A DNA stretch of 64,000 nt, taken from NCBI GenBank assembly GCA_947479085.1, contig CANJYB010000016.1, positions 42,047-106,046 on the forward strand, read 5' to 3'. The notes beneath the pieces were generated by a model. That model had not been told where the DNA came from, did no database searches, and saw only the letters and a program-made list of their open reading frames with translations. Each line of letters opens with the position of its first letter. The stretch's first letter is position 1. The position numbers and the translations under genes were made by a program. Positions 48,747-57,827 of the stretch are shown here, one piece after another. Origin of the DNA: Bacteroidota bacterium. GTDB taxonomy: Bacteria > Bacteroidota > Bacteroidia > 2-12-FULL-35-15.

Positions 48747-50132
48747 CTATTGCGCATACCAAACTGGAGTGCCTAAAGATGGTACAGGAGCATTAGGGTT
48801 AGAGGTTCTTTCCTGTAAAGGTGTTGGCAATCGTTTAGGAATATAAGGCAGAAGCCCGATAGGATTCATCATTAATACAGGAAATCCTGTTCTGCGATAA
48901 TCCGAATACGATTCAACAGGGTTGGCAAACATCGCTTTCCATTTTTCTAAAATTACTGTATGAACAGTAGTGTTTGCCGCAGTGTAAATAACAGGAAGCG
49001 TTCCTGCGAATGCAGCACCTGTTACTTCTTCGATGGAAGCAGTGATGGCTGAATTCAAATCGTTTACTGCGTTTGCGTTCGATAAACGGGCTTCTGCTTC
49101 TGCTTTCAAAAATAAAGCTTCAGCATACGAAACCAATACAATGCTTTTTGCCTGGTTCACATTACCCATTGCATCTAGCCCGCCCAAATAAGGCCCCCAG
49201 TTAGAAACAGCAGGGTTGAGATTTCCGATAACATTACCCAATGCCACATTGCCATTATAGGTAGTATCAAAATAATAAGGAGTACGCGGGTCTGTCATAT
49301 TACCCATCGAATCAATAAGGGTTTGATTGGCTACCACATATCCATTTCGGTTATTGAAAAACGAGGTCCACTGATTGCCCTCAGCACCTCCGTTTCCGTG
49401 TATTGCATAACAGTTATCCGCATTTGCTGCAATACCATTTGCTAAATCTGTAAGAACAACATTAGCATCAAACCCTGCTTTTTTGCTTAAGCGCATATAA
49501 TATCTTGCTTTTAATGTCCAGGCTATTTTGGTCCACGAAACAGTGTTTCCGCCAAAAATAAAGTCATCACCACTTGGTGTAACATTGTTGGTAGTGTTGG
49601 CAAGGTCTGTAATAGCACCGTCCAGCAAAGTCTGAATAGAATTCAATACACTTTCCTGAGCATCGTAATGAGGAGTAAGATTTCCGGATGCACCCTGAAA
49701 AGCTTCAGAATAGGGAACATCGCCCCACATATCTGTGGCCAGACCAAGATTCATTGCCAGTAATACTTTGCCAATGCCTCTGTAAGCAGGGTCTTTATCA
49801 CCATAATTATCGCCAATTAATTTACAGTTAAGCATATTAGGATAAATGGTGTTCCAGTAATTATCCATATCGCTTTCTATTGGTTGATACTGTTCTGGCT
49901 GAACCATTTGTCCGTTAACACCCGAGGTATGCTGCATAAAAATAGAAGCTATGCGCACCGCCCCGCTTTCGAGGGCATTGAATGTTCCTACTTCACAGGC
50001 GGATAACATGGATGCCGGTGTGGCTGATAAAGGTGCATTTGGATTAACGTACAAATCGTCTCCTTTTCTGCAGGAATTAAATCCTGTGAATAGGAACACT
50101 GCTATGATTGTTATATATATTATCTTTTTCAT
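48747..50132 (-). CDS. SusD/RagB-like nutrient-binding outer membrane lipoprotein
   Basis: A 461-residue lipoprotein (lipobox GFNSC, cysteine near residue 21). DLYVNPNAPLSATPASMLSACE, SEAFQG, the YYMRLSKK helix, and VLVSYAEALFLKAEAEARL near residue 340 are typical of the SusD-like group with TPR-like helices. It caps the SusC channel and captures substrate at the cell surface. The C-terminal RRTGFPVLMMNP...RLPTPLQERTSNPNAP is also typical. It lies 24 bp after susC. No glycoside hydrolase, peptidase or regulator is linked, so the substrate is open. Confidence 0.92.
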   Translation of the reverse strand: MKKIIYITIIAVFLFTGFNSCRKGDDLYVNPNAPLSATPASMLSACEVGTFNALESGAVRIASIFMQHTSGVNGQMVQPEQYQPIESDMDNYWNTIYPNMLNCKLIGDNYGDKDPAYRGIGKVLLAMNLGLATDMWGDVPYSEAFQGASGNLTPHYDAQESVLNSIQTLLDGAITDLANTTNNVTPSGDDFIFGGNTVSWTKIAWTLKARYYMRLSKKAGFDANVVLTDLANGIAANADNCYAIHGNGGAEGNQWTSFFNNRNGYVVANQTLIDSMGNMTDPRTPYYFDTTYNGNVALGNVIGNLNPAVSNWGPYLGGLDAMGNVNQAKSIVLVSYAEALFLKAEAEARLSNANAVNDLNSAITASIEEVTGAAFAGTLPVIYTAANTTVHTVILEKWKAMFANPVESYSDYRRTGFPVLMMNPIGLLPYIPKRLPTPLQERTSNPNAPVPSLGTPVWYAQ

Positions 50133-50156
50133 TTTTTTATATTTTATAATTTTAAA

Positions 50157-53100
50157 TTAAATTCCTACTTTCAAACTAAAGAAATACGATTTGGTTCCCG
50201 GGTTATTAAAATAATCCATTCCTTTTATATTGGAGCCTGCACCGGTTAAACTCGTTTCCGGATCAACCCCGGTATATTTGGTTTTTAACCAAAGATTTCT
50301 TCCGCTAACACTAAGGTCAACATATTTGAAAACATATTTCTTAGTGCCTTTGGTTAAATCAAAACGGTAACTCAAACTAACGGAACGTAAACGAATCCAT
50401 CCTCCATCCTGAACCGCACTCTCATCTGCTCCATTTTGTCCTTTATAATAGGTCCAGTAATCAGCACCACTTCCATCATAACCAGGAAGTTGGGTAGTAG
50501 TATGTTGTCCGGCAAGAGGTGTCCCAGCATCATACACTCCGTCAATAGCGTAGGTTTGATTTCTATCTACGCTTTGCTCTGATTTTCCTTTGGTGTTAAG
50601 GCTTTGCTCTGTTCCGTTCCATATATCGCCTCCCTCACGGAAATCCCATAAAAAGCCAAACGTAAGATTTTTATACGTCAAGGTATTATTGATATTCATT
50701 ATCCATTTAGGGTAGGGATTGCCTAAAATCTGAGCTGTGGAAGTAACTTGTGGTAATCCGTTTGCATCGAGCAGTAAATCACCATTTCCGTTACGTTTCC
50801 AGGCAGAGCCGTAAAACACACCGAACGATTCGCCAACAATAGCATAATTATTCAGCCCGCCAAAACCAATTTCAGGCTGAAACTGTGTTACACCATCGGT
50901 TAGTCCGGTTACTTTATTTTTGTTTTGCGACCAGCCCACATTGATGTTCCATGCAAAATTTTTGGTTTTTACCGGTTCTACCCCCACTGCCAGTTCTATT
51001 CCTTTGTTGGTCATTGTTCCTGCATTTACTGTTTTTGCTAAATATCCTGAAGAAGCAGCCACAGGTTTTTTAACCAATAAATCTTTGGATGTTTCGTTAT
51101 AGTAAGTAAAATCAATAGTAATACGATTATTAAAGAAACTTAAATTTGCTCCTCCTTCCATATCCGAAACTCTTTCGGGCTTAATGTCGGGATTACCTAA
51201 TGTAGTTGATTGTGACAATCCAGCCTGGCCTAAGTAAGGCAAGGTGTTTCCATTGGTATATCCATCCGTATAAAACGGAACTGCATAATAGGTTTTGGTG
51301 GAATACAATGGAGGAGCTATACCAGTATTGGCATAAGCTGCTCTGATTTTACCAAAACTAAACCATTTGGGCATTTTAAATGCTTCGGTAAATACCCAGG
51401 ATAAATCGGCTTTAGGATAAAAGAAACTCTTTCCGTTTTTTCCAAAGGCGGTGTTCCATTCATTTCTTCCTGTTAAGTTGAGGTACAACATCCTTTTAAA
51501 GTTGACAGTTAAATCCAGAAAAACCGCATTTTGTTTTTGATACGAATCGAAATTACTGCTATATAGTTCTGAAGCATTGTTTAAGTTGTAATATTCAGGA
51601 ACCAGCAGGTTTCTGCCTCTTGCAAATACCGATTGCGACTCGGTGTATTTAAAGTTGTATCCCAACATGGCATCCAGGCCAAACTTTTCGCCCAACTGTT
51701 TATTAAACTTAATTAATAAATCAGAATTGATGTTTCGGTATTGCAAAAAGGTGTTGTTTATCTGCCCTGTTCCATCCGAATTGTCGTTGCCAAAAGAAGA
51801 AAGCGCATACACCTGCTGTGTTTTGGTATTGTAATTATCGGTTCCCACTTTCCAGTTGATATCTAAAAACGTAATGGGTTTATAATCCAAATACACATTG
51901 CCAAGTATCCTGTTGGTTTGGTCGTTGTAGGTGTTTTTATAAGAAGAATAAAGGGGATTATCGTAAAAGGCAAAATATTGCCGTTGTGTTCCATCCGCAT
52001 TTTGCCAATTTGAGATATCAAACTCTGCCGGAGTGCGGGTAAGTGTAAGCATTGTTCCGGCCAGGTTACTGCCATTCTGAACCCGCTGGGCAGCAGTGTT
52101 GGTATAATCCACGGTTCCACCTGCAGTTATTTTTTCTGTAATTTTTGTATCATCAGTTACCCTGATGGTCGAGCGTTTTAAATTAGAATTGGGCACAATA
52201 CCTGTTTGGCTGGTATTTCCCGCTGATAAACGCAACGAAGAGTTATCGTTACCTCCAAAAACAGCCACACTATTATTATACGTATATCCGGTTTTAAAAA
52301 AATCTTTGTAAACATTGTGGGCGGTGGCACCGGGAATGGAAGAGATGGGAGCACCCCAGCTTTGCGATGTTTGGTCGGAATAGGTGGCTCCATCATACCC
52401 CTGAGAGTAGGTTTGTTGCAACTTTGGCAAATTACTTACCTTATCAATTCCTACCGAAGAATTGAAAGTAGCTCCAAAGGCTTTACCTCCTTTGCCTCGT
52501 TTAGTAGTATACACTATGGCACCATTTCCGGCCGAAGAGCCATAAATGGCAGCAGCTGCAGGTCCTTTTAATATACTTACCGATTCTATATCATCCGGAT
52601 TAATATCCAATGCTCTGTTCGATTCGTTAATACCTGCAAGGTTAACATTGAAAGGTGCATCGCCCGCAGTAGGCACATTGGTGGAGTTATCCATAATAAC
52701 ACCATCAATTACTATAATCGGCTGATTATCTCCCGAAAAAGAAGTAGGCCCCCGAAGTGTAATTTTAGTGGATGCTCCCGGTGTTCCTCCCGAACCTACT
52801 ACCTCTATACCCGGTGCTTTGGCAGCAAGGGCTTCAATAATATTGGTTTCGCCCGACTTTCGCACATCATCACCACTCACTTCCGAGACCGAATAACCCA
52901 ACGATTTTTTTTCTTTCGACACACCAAGTGCCGTAATCACTGTTTCTTTTAGCATAGTGGTGCTGAGTACAAGTGCTATGTCAATCGATTCTTTGTCGGC
53001 AGCAACCTCCTGAGTTTCGAAGCCCACATACGAAATCAGTAACTTTTTTCCTTCGCCTTCCACAGTTATACTAAACACTCCTTTAGCATCAGTTACAGTG

Positions 53101-53255
53101 CCGTTAGTAGTTCCGGCCACCAACACGGTTACTCCCGGCAATGTTTCATTTGTTTTGGAATCCTTTATGGTTCCTTTGATTACTTTGCTTTGGCCAAATA
53201 CTGTGCTTTGCAGCAGACTAAGCATAATTACGATGAGTACATTTTTAATTTTCAT
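50157..53255 (-). CDS. SusC/RagA-family TonB-dependent outer membrane transporter
   Basis: A 1032-residue outer-membrane importer. The signal peptide ends TVFGQ (22). A carboxypeptidase-regulatory-like domain (25-100, VIKGTIKDSKTNETLPGVTVLVAGTTNGTVTDAKG) is followed by the plug (105-235, with SGETNIIEALAAKAPGIEVVG and the SVSILKGPAAAAIYGSSAGNGAIV motif). The 22-strand barrel continues to the C-terminal SLKVGI. It works with the SusD-like lipoprotein encoded 24 bp downstream. No sigma/anti-sigma pair or hybrid two-component system precedes it. Confidence 0.94.
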   Translation of the reverse strand: MKIKNVLIVIMLSLLQSTVFGQSKVIKGTIKDSKTNETLPGVTVLVAGTTNGTVTDAKGVFSITVEGEGKKLLISYVGFETQEVAADKESIDIALVLSTTMLKETVITALGVSKEKKSLGYSVSEVSGDDVRKSGETNIIEALAAKAPGIEVVGSGGTPGASTKITLRGPTSFSGDNQPIIVIDGVIMDNSTNVPTAGDAPFNVNLAGINESNRALDINPDDIESVSILKGPAAAAIYGSSAGNGAIVYTTKRGKGGKAFGATFNSSVGIDKVSNLPKLQQTYSQGYDGATYSDQTSQSWGAPISSIPGATAHNVYKDFFKTGYTYNNSVAVFGGNDNSSLRLSAGNTSQTGIVPNSNLKRSTIRVTDDTKITEKITAGGTVDYTNTAAQRVQNGSNLAGTMLTLTRTPAEFDISNWQNADGTQRQYFAFYDNPLYSSYKNTYNDQTNRILGNVYLDYKPITFLDINWKVGTDNYNTKTQQVYALSSFGNDNSDGTGQINNTFLQYRNINSDLLIKFNKQLGEKFGLDAMLGYNFKYTESQSVFARGRNLLVPEYYNLNNASELYSSNFDSYQKQNAVFLDLTVNFKRMLYLNLTGRNEWNTAFGKNGKSFFYPKADLSWVFTEAFKMPKWFSFGKIRAAYANTGIAPPLYSTKTYYAVPFYTDGYTNGNTLPYLGQAGLSQSTTLGNPDIKPERVSDMEGGANLSFFNNRITIDFTYYNETSKDLLVKKPVAASSGYLAKTVNAGTMTNKGIELAVGVEPVKTKNFAWNINVGWSQNKNKVTGLTDGVTQFQPEIGFGGLNNYAIVGESFGVFYGSAWKRNGNGDLLLDANGLPQVTSTAQILGNPYPKWIMNINNTLTYKNLTFGFLWDFREGGDIWNGTEQSLNTKGKSEQSVDRNQTYAIDGVYDAGTPLAGQHTTTQLPGYDGSGADYWTYYKGQNGADESAVQDGGWIRLRSVSLSYRFDLTKGTKKYVFKYVDLSVSGRNLWLKTKYTGVDPETSLTGAGSNIKGMDYFNNPGTKSYFFSLKVGI

Positions 53256-53431
53256 TTTGTAGCATTTAAGTGAATAATTAATTTATTATTCTGTAAAGTG
53301 AACACTATTTTTTTAAAAATCAAAGAGAATAATTTAACTTGTTAATAAATTGTTATTAATTGAGACGAACAATCTTGTTTTGTAGATGCATAAATGGCAG
53401 GAATTAAGTGATAATTATAATGCAGTTCAGC

Positions 53432-53466
53432 GTTTGTTTTTGAAAACACCAACAAAGGGTAAAATG
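53432..53466. repeat. Short dispersed hairpin, variant copy
   Basis: GTTTGTTTTTGAAAACACC, then AACAAAGGGTAAAATG, is a variant of the family at 21470 and 55943. Confidence 0.5.
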
Positions 53467-53468
53467 TA

Positions 53469-53526
53469 ATTAAGTTAATGAAAAAGTAATGTCGAATATC
53501 GAACACCGAATATCGAATTTTGAAGG
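53469..53526 (+). repeat. 58-bp direct repeat, copy 2, right of susC
   Basis: Identical to 48503-48560 and in the same direction. It lies about 210 bp from the susC start codon. Confidence 0.92.
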
Positions 53527-53580
53527 CCCCCCTCAGGGGCGAGCGCAATGTCATTAAGTTAAGGAATTAGTGTTTGCTAA

Positions 53581-53720
53581 TTGCCACGACCTTTAGGTCG
53601 TGGGCAGATAAAAAGGCAAATTTGGCTTTAGCCAAACATCCCTATTTTTGGCTAAAGCCAAATTATTTCTATTCATTGACCACGACCTAAAGGTCGTGGC
53701 AATTAAACCAATCCTTGATT
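53581..53720. repeat. REPIN-like nested palindromic repeat, copy 2
   Basis: CCACGACCTTTAGGTCGTGG, TTTGGCTTTAGCCAAA, TTTGGCTAAAGCCAAA and CCACGACCTAAAGGTCGTGG follow in order. Every hairpin arm is perfect, and the first and last pairs complement each other. The layout is the same as at 2973-3110; the inner loop sequences differ. Confidence 0.88.
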
Positions 53721-53818
53721 TTTACTGATAAATAAATCCTTAACTTAATCACATTGGGAGCGAGCGTACTTCTCTCGTTCCGGTTATTCAGTGGCGTCCC
53801 GACACAATATTTTTTCTG

Positions 53819-53826
53819 TATATTTG
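53819..53826 (+). promoter_or_regulatory. TATATTTG -7 box for the lipoprotein gene
   Basis: A TAnnTTTG match only 5 bp upstream of ATG 53832. It lies after the start of the longer frame (53754), so it fixes the downstream ATG and implies a very short leader. Confidence 0.55.
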
Positions 53827-53831
53827 CATTA

Positions 53832-54488
53832 ATGGAAAATAAAGTAACACTCTTTTTTATTTTTTTATCATTGCTCATTTCCTCCTGTAAAAAGGAAGAA
53901 GAACAAAATCCAAATACACATGGTGATTCAAAAATGACCTACTATGATTTGCAGGGAACTGTGTTTGATTCGTTAACAGGAATGCCTGATTCCGGAGCAA
54001 TCGTTTACTTGAATGCAATAAATGACTTTCCTGATACAGCAAATTCCGCAGGACATTATAGTTTTAGAATAGCCAGTATGACGGGTCCTCCCCATGGCGA
54101 TATTGATGTATTGGCGATTACTAATAATAAAGCAGGTAAATTAACATTTCCCGGCTCTTCACTTGTTTCAGGAGGTTCCATTACCTTACCTTCTTTATAT
54201 ATTGTACCAAAGGGCTATATAAAAACCCATATCATAGATACCACTCAAACAAGCCTTGTAAGTATTAACTATAGATTTAATAATTCAACATTACCTTATA
54301 ATTCAAACTCCTTCCAGATAGTCGAAACACCAGGAAATTATGCGGATTCGACCATAATCATTCCAGCATTTGCTAATGCTGATGGTTGGCTAAATTGGTA
54401 TTATACAAGAAATTCAATTACTCACAATGTAGATTCATCCATCTATATTCGTCCCGGAGACACTACTTTTATAGATTTTTTTTATTGA
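53832..54488 (+). CDS. Uncharacterised lipoprotein with carboxypeptidase-regulatory-like fold
   Basis: A 218-residue lipoprotein (lipobox LISSC, cysteine near residue 18). The region LQGTVFDSLTGMPDSGAIVYLNAINDFPDTANSAGHYSFRI resembles the carboxypeptidase-regulatory-like beta sandwich, and a second beta domain follows. It is likely exposed at the envelope. I choose ATG 53832 because the promoter box and signal peptide fit it. There is a 110-bp gap to the next gene, in the same direction. Confidence 0.7.
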   Translation: MENKVTLFFIFLSLLISSCKKEEEQNPNTHGDSKMTYYDLQGTVFDSLTGMPDSGAIVYLNAINDFPDTANSAGHYSFRIASMTGPPHGDIDVLAITNNKAGKLTFPGSSLVSGGSITLPSLYIVPKGYIKTHIIDTTQTSLVSINYRFNNSTLPYNSNSFQIVETPGNYADSTIIIPAFANADGWLNWYYTRNSITHNVDSSIYIRPGDTTFIDFFY

Positions 54489-54599
54489 TGTTTACCTCGC
54501 AGGATTGAGCGTATATAACAATAGCAAAAGTTCAATATTTCTTTTTCCTTGCTTTTTATTTTTTATTCCCTTAATCTTACAGTCTCTTAAATAATTAGC

Positions 54600-55568
54600 A
54601 TGAATAAACGCTATTTCATATTTTTATTTTTTTGCTCTCACTTTTCTTTTGGGCAAACTAATTTGGTTCCTAATCCAAGTTTTGAAATGTATGATACATG
54701 TCCGCAATATGTAAATGGAATAAACTTTGCAACTGGCTGGTTGTCCTTTCGCTTTACACCAGATTATGACAATACTTGTAGCACCAGTTCATTAGTTTCA
54801 GTCCCAAGTAACTATTTTGGGTATCAATACCCTGCTAGTGGAAATGGATATGCAGATATAGCTACTTATGCTCCTGGGTTAGGCAATGAAAACGTAAGAG
54901 AATTTATGGGTAGCAAAATAATTGATAGCTTAATTATCGGGCAAAAGTACTTTGCAAGTGTAAAAGTAAGTGCTGCCTATAATGCAGGAACAGGGATGGC
55001 TGGAGCGGGAAATACTTGTTTTACTAATAATATTGGAATTACTTTTTCAACTAAGTTTATTTCTCCATATATTGTTACTAATCATGCACAAGTTTATAGC
55101 ACGGCAATTATCAATGATACGGTTAATTGGGTTACTATAACGGGTTCGTTTATTGCCGATTCAGCATATAAATATATTGTTATTGGTAATTTTTTCGCAG
55201 ATTCAAACTCAATTCAGGTTTGCCAACCAAATGCGATTTGCGCATATATTTATGTAGATGATGTATGTGTAACCACAGATTCTTTATACAATGAAACCTG
55301 GATAGGGACTGGTGTTGACATAAAAGAAAACGACATCTATTCTTCCCTTTCTGTTTTTCCAAACCCTTCTAGTGATTGGATTGAAATATCAGGGAAAGGA
55401 ATCACAAATATTTCCCTTTACGATATTTTAGGAAATCTGTGTTTTACCAAATTAGTTTTCCCATCGGAAACAATAAAAGTAGATATTTCCAAATACAGCA
55501 AAGGGATGTATTTCCTAAATGCTGAAACGAAAACAAAAAATATCAATAAAATATTAATCAAAAACTAA
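54600..55568 (+). CDS. Secreted protein with T9SS sorting domain
   Basis: A 322-residue secreted protein. The signal peptide ends SFGQ (19). The mature start, LVPNPSFEMYDTCPQYVNGINFATGWLSFRFTPDYDNTC, is a module seen in many Bacteroidota surface proteins, built like a carbohydrate-binding jelly roll with two cysteines. A sorting domain ends the chain (about 245-322, LSVFPNPSSDWIEISG...INKILIKN). The base composition is AT-rich. The ligand is unknown. Confidence 0.8.
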   Translation: MNKRYFIFLFFCSHFSFGQTNLVPNPSFEMYDTCPQYVNGINFATGWLSFRFTPDYDNTCSTSSLVSVPSNYFGYQYPASGNGYADIATYAPGLGNENVREFMGSKIIDSLIIGQKYFASVKVSAAYNAGTGMAGAGNTCFTNNIGITFSTKFISPYIVTNHAQVYSTAIINDTVNWVTITGSFIADSAYKYIVIGNFFADSNSIQVCQPNAICAYIYVDDVCVTTDSLYNETWIGTGVDIKENDIYSSLSVFPNPSSDWIEISGKGITNISLYDILGNLCFTKLVFPSETIKVDISKYSKGMYFLNAETKTKNINKILIKN

Positions 55569-55747
55569 AATAAAAACAGAATCGACCTGTCATTCATATT
55601 CGCCCTGGCGAAGAAGAATCTCAAAAAAACCGTTTTCCCTCCTGTTTACTTTGCAGTCTTTTGTGTCTTTACGACATTCTTTTGTGTCATTACGACATAT
55701 TTTCACTTTTCAGAAATTTCCCACCTACCCTTACGTGCATAAGGGCT

Positions 55748-55816
55748 TTAGGTTCTTTTTGAGTATAAAAACCCAGATATTGCATAAATTTCCGGATTTT
55801 CCGAAAGTGATGCCTT
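55748..55816 (-). pseudogene. C-terminal fragment of the 56207-56665 gene
   Basis: On the minus strand this reads SLSENPEIYAISGFLYSKRT and TAA, against QLSDNPEIYAVSGFLSSKRS at the end of the intact gene 450 bp away. The DNA similarity continues past the stop into CCACCTACCCTTACGTGC. Upstream of the serine the similarity is lost. It is a leftover of a tandem copy. Confidence 0.8.
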
Positions 55817-55942
55817 TGCTGGTGTTTTTTTAGCCCTTGCTGGTGTTCCATTTACCCCTTTAAATTTACATAAAAAGATGCCTTTGCTGGTGTTTTTTCA
55901 CCTGCAAACGAACTACGCTTTCTTTTCAATTTCCTTTGGTAG

Positions 55943-55975
55943 CTTTGTTAGTGAAAACAACAACAAAGGTAAAAA
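55943..55975. repeat. Short dispersed hairpin, variant copy
   Basis: CTTTGTTAGTGAAAACAAC, then AACAAAGGTAAAAATG, is of the same family as 21470 and 53432. Confidence 0.5.
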
Positions 55976-56206
55976 TGACACACCCCTAACCCCTCTCTAG
56001 AGGGGAATTTCCGCTTCCTGCCGGAGTTCGTGTTTTAAGTATTACCACCTCTCCTTCCAATTTCCCCTATGTGTTTTTTCTATGTTTCTATATTCCTATG
56101 TAGTAAAAACCTCCCCGTTATAATGCAGTCTTTTGTCCGTTCCTCATTTATCTGTGTCCGTTCGTCATTTCCGAATTTTCCACCTACCCTTACGTGCATA
56201 AGGGCT

Positions 56207-56665
56207 TTAGGACCGTTTTGAGGATAAAAACCCCGATACTGCATAAATTTCCGGATTATCCGAAAGTTGGGCTTTCAGTTTTACCACTTTGGCCAGTTCG
56301 TCCAGTTGCTTAAGCACCTGTTTCCTGGCAACTTTACGTTCCAAAAGATCGCTGCCTGATAGTACCTGCCTATGCGAAATTTTATAAGCACGGAGATAGG
56401 AGGTAAGGTAAAGCAGGGATTTTTGTTCCGTTACAAACTCCTCGTTTTGCCACATGCAATTTATTATGTGGTCAGCAAACTGCAACAGAGCCGGGTCCGG
56501 TAGCTGGCGGTAAGTTAGTTTTGGTTCCGGCACAGGTGCCTTGGGCAATGATGTTGGTTGTACTGCCACTTCCGGCTTCCATAGCGAACGGAAAAAATTA
56601 TAGGTTTTGTTCACCAATATACCTAAAGGTAAAAAGGTGGATAACTGTTGTGTGATGGTTTTCAT
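56207..56665 (-). CDS. Uncharacterised helical protein
   Basis: A 152-residue protein with no recognised domain. A proline-rich stretch (QPTSLPKAPVPEPK, about 38-51) separates a hydrophobic N-terminal segment from a helical C-terminal part (LLQFADHIINCMWQNEEFVTEQKSLLYLTSYLRAYKISHR). A fragment of a paralogue lies downstream, showing that the gene has been duplicated. A heptamer array begins 9 bp before the ATG. It may be linked to the 255-residue protein upstream, also of unknown role. Confidence 0.6.
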   Translation of the reverse strand: MKTITQQLSTFLPLGILVNKTYNFFRSLWKPEVAVQPTSLPKAPVPEPKLTYRQLPDPALLQFADHIINCMWQNEEFVTEQKSLLYLTSYLRAYKISHRQVLSGSDLLERKVARKQVLKQLDELAKVVKLKAQLSDNPEIYAVSGFLSSKRS

Positions 56666-56673
56666 TTTTTTTT

Positions 56674-56743
56674 TAGATGTTGGATGTTAGATGTTGGATG
56701 TTAGTTGTTTGTTGTTAGTTGTTTGTTGTTTGTTGTTTGAGGT
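56674..56743. repeat. Heptamer array NNNNTGT, ten units
   Basis: TAGATGT, TGGATGT, TAGATGT, TGGATGT, TAGTTGT, TTGTTGT, TAGTTGT, TTGTTGT, TTGTTGT and TTGAGGT run in exact register. The array occupies the leader of the 56207-56665 gene and stops 3 bp before the CGTCATTGCGAGG element, the same order as upstream of parC. Confidence 0.92.
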
Positions 56744-56746
56744 TTG

Positions 56747-56827
56747 CGTCATTGCGAGGCACGAAGCAATCTCTTTTCCGGTTCGTTTCAAACAGATTGC
56801 TTCGGGCGAAAAGCCCTCGCAATGACG
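56747..56827. repeat. CGTCATTGCGAGG inverted repeat, full copy
   Basis: Outer arms CGTCATTGCGAGG and CCTCGCAATGACG, and inner arms CGAAGCAATCT and AGATTGCTTCG, are perfect. A half copy is at 48294. The same wording is dispersed in many unrelated bacterial genomes, so it is a widespread non-autonomous element. GC-rich CCCCTCCCC sequence follows to about 56910. Confidence 0.85.
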
Positions 56828-56944
56828 AACCTGAATACTCCCCCCAAGACCTCACCCCCGGCCCCTCCCCTTGTCCTTCGATAAACTCAGGAAGCGAGGG
56901 GAGGGGAGCCACATCCGGAAGTGCGGAGTAAAAGGCAAGGTTTG

Positions 56945-57028
56945 TACTTCGTACTCTATACTCTATACTCTATACTCTATACTAAGTACTCACTACTCAC
57001 TACTCACTACTCACTACTCTGTACTCAA
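56945..57028. repeat. Heptamer array TACTCNN, twelve units
   Basis: TACTTCG, four TACTCTA, TACTAAG, four TACTCAC, TACTCTG and TACTCAA are in strict 7-bp register, ending 13 bp before the stop codon of the next minus-strand gene. Runs of identical neighbours suggest recent expansion of sub-blocks. Confidence 0.93.
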
Positions 57029-57040
57029 TACAAATTAACC

Positions 57041-57808
57041 TTACAACGGAAACGCACTTACCATTTCGCTCCATGGACTCTGTCCAAGATTTTCGTTAAA
57101 TGAACGCTTGCGAAACGAGGTTTTAATGCCAGAAAGCATTCCTATGGCTATGGTTTTAGCCTTGTTGCTAAGCGGCAGGTTTTCCCAGGTTCTTCCATCA
57201 TCTATGCTGAATTGCCATTCGTAGGTGGCCTGTACATACTTTGGACCTATTTTCACTGCCTTGGCATATAGCTTTACTTCGCCCGCTGCCGTGCTTGCTA
57301 CTGCTTTCAGGTCCGGTTTGTCCTGCGATATTGGCTTGTTGAGAATCATTTTCGCACCGGTTATCGCTTCTGCAGCCACATCCTGGCGGTCGAATGCAAT
57401 GTCGTTTACAAAATTAAGCGCTTTTTTCAGCAGCCTCATTACGTCACGTTTTGCATCCACTTTGGCCGCCTCTGCTCCATACACCCCTGCTTCCAAATCT
57501 GCTATGGTATCCTGAAAAGTACTGATAGCAGTAGCCAGGGCAGCAAGTGCGCCAAAAGGCGGTGTGTAATACCCGGCCACATTGGCAAATATGGCAGCAT
57601 GTATGGCAAGCGACTTGCGGATAAAATCTCCGTCACGTTCGTTTATGTCAAATCCCAGATTACCTTTTATAATGGGTGCCCTGGTGGCAGCAAACAACAC
57701 AATGATGCCCATTTCGGTGGTGAATAATTGATTAAAAGGATAATTTTTCAGTATCCTCAACTGTCTTTTTCCCGCAGTAGTTCCCACGGATATAATTGTT
57801 TTTTTCAT
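57041..57808 (-). CDS. Uncharacterised protein with C-terminal FN3-like module
   Basis: A 255-residue protein without a signal peptide. The N-terminal two thirds are helical (NVAGYYTPPFGALAALATAISTFQDTIADLEAGVYGAEAAKVDAKRDVMRLLKKALNFV). The C-terminal part, YVQATYEWQFSIDDGRTWENLPLSNKAKTIAIGMLSGIKTSFRKR...GQSPWSEMV, matches the fibronectin III-like module common in orphan Bacteroidota proteins. No catalytic motif is present. Arrays bound it on both sides. Similar helix-plus-FN3 proteins seem lineage-specific. Confidence 0.65.
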   Translation of the reverse strand: MKKTIISVGTTAGKRQLRILKNYPFNQLFTTEMGIIVLFAATRAPIIKGNLGFDINERDGDFIRKSLAIHAAIFANVAGYYTPPFGALAALATAISTFQDTIADLEAGVYGAEAAKVDAKRDVMRLLKKALNFVNDIAFDRQDVAAEAITGAKMILNKPISQDKPDLKAVASTAAGEVKLYAKAVKIGPKYVQATYEWQFSIDDGRTWENLPLSNKAKTIAIGMLSGIKTSFRKRSFNENLGQSPWSEMVSAFPL

Positions 57809-57827
57809 GTTTTTATTTTTTATTTCT

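Larger units (their letters stand above)
53256..53818. other. 560-bp spacer between susC and a lipoprotein gene, repeat-rich
   Basis: It holds a TTTGTTTTTG-type hairpin (53432-53466), the second 58-bp direct repeat, a GCGAGCGCAAT...ATTAAGTTAA segment that partly repeats sequence next to copy 1, the second REPIN-like element, and ends in the promoter box at 53819. No gene is supported. Confidence 0.65.
55569..56206. other. 640-bp repeat-rich stretch without an intact gene
   Basis: It contains a gene-end fragment (55748-55816), twice-repeated GATGCCTTTGCTGGTG (about 55809 and 55877), a TTTGTTAGTG hairpin at 55943-55975 and a CCCCTCTCTAGAGGGG palindrome near 55991. CTTTTGTGTC..TTACGACAT is duplicated near 55660-55700. 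Nothing here is likely to encode a protein. Confidence 0.6.
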
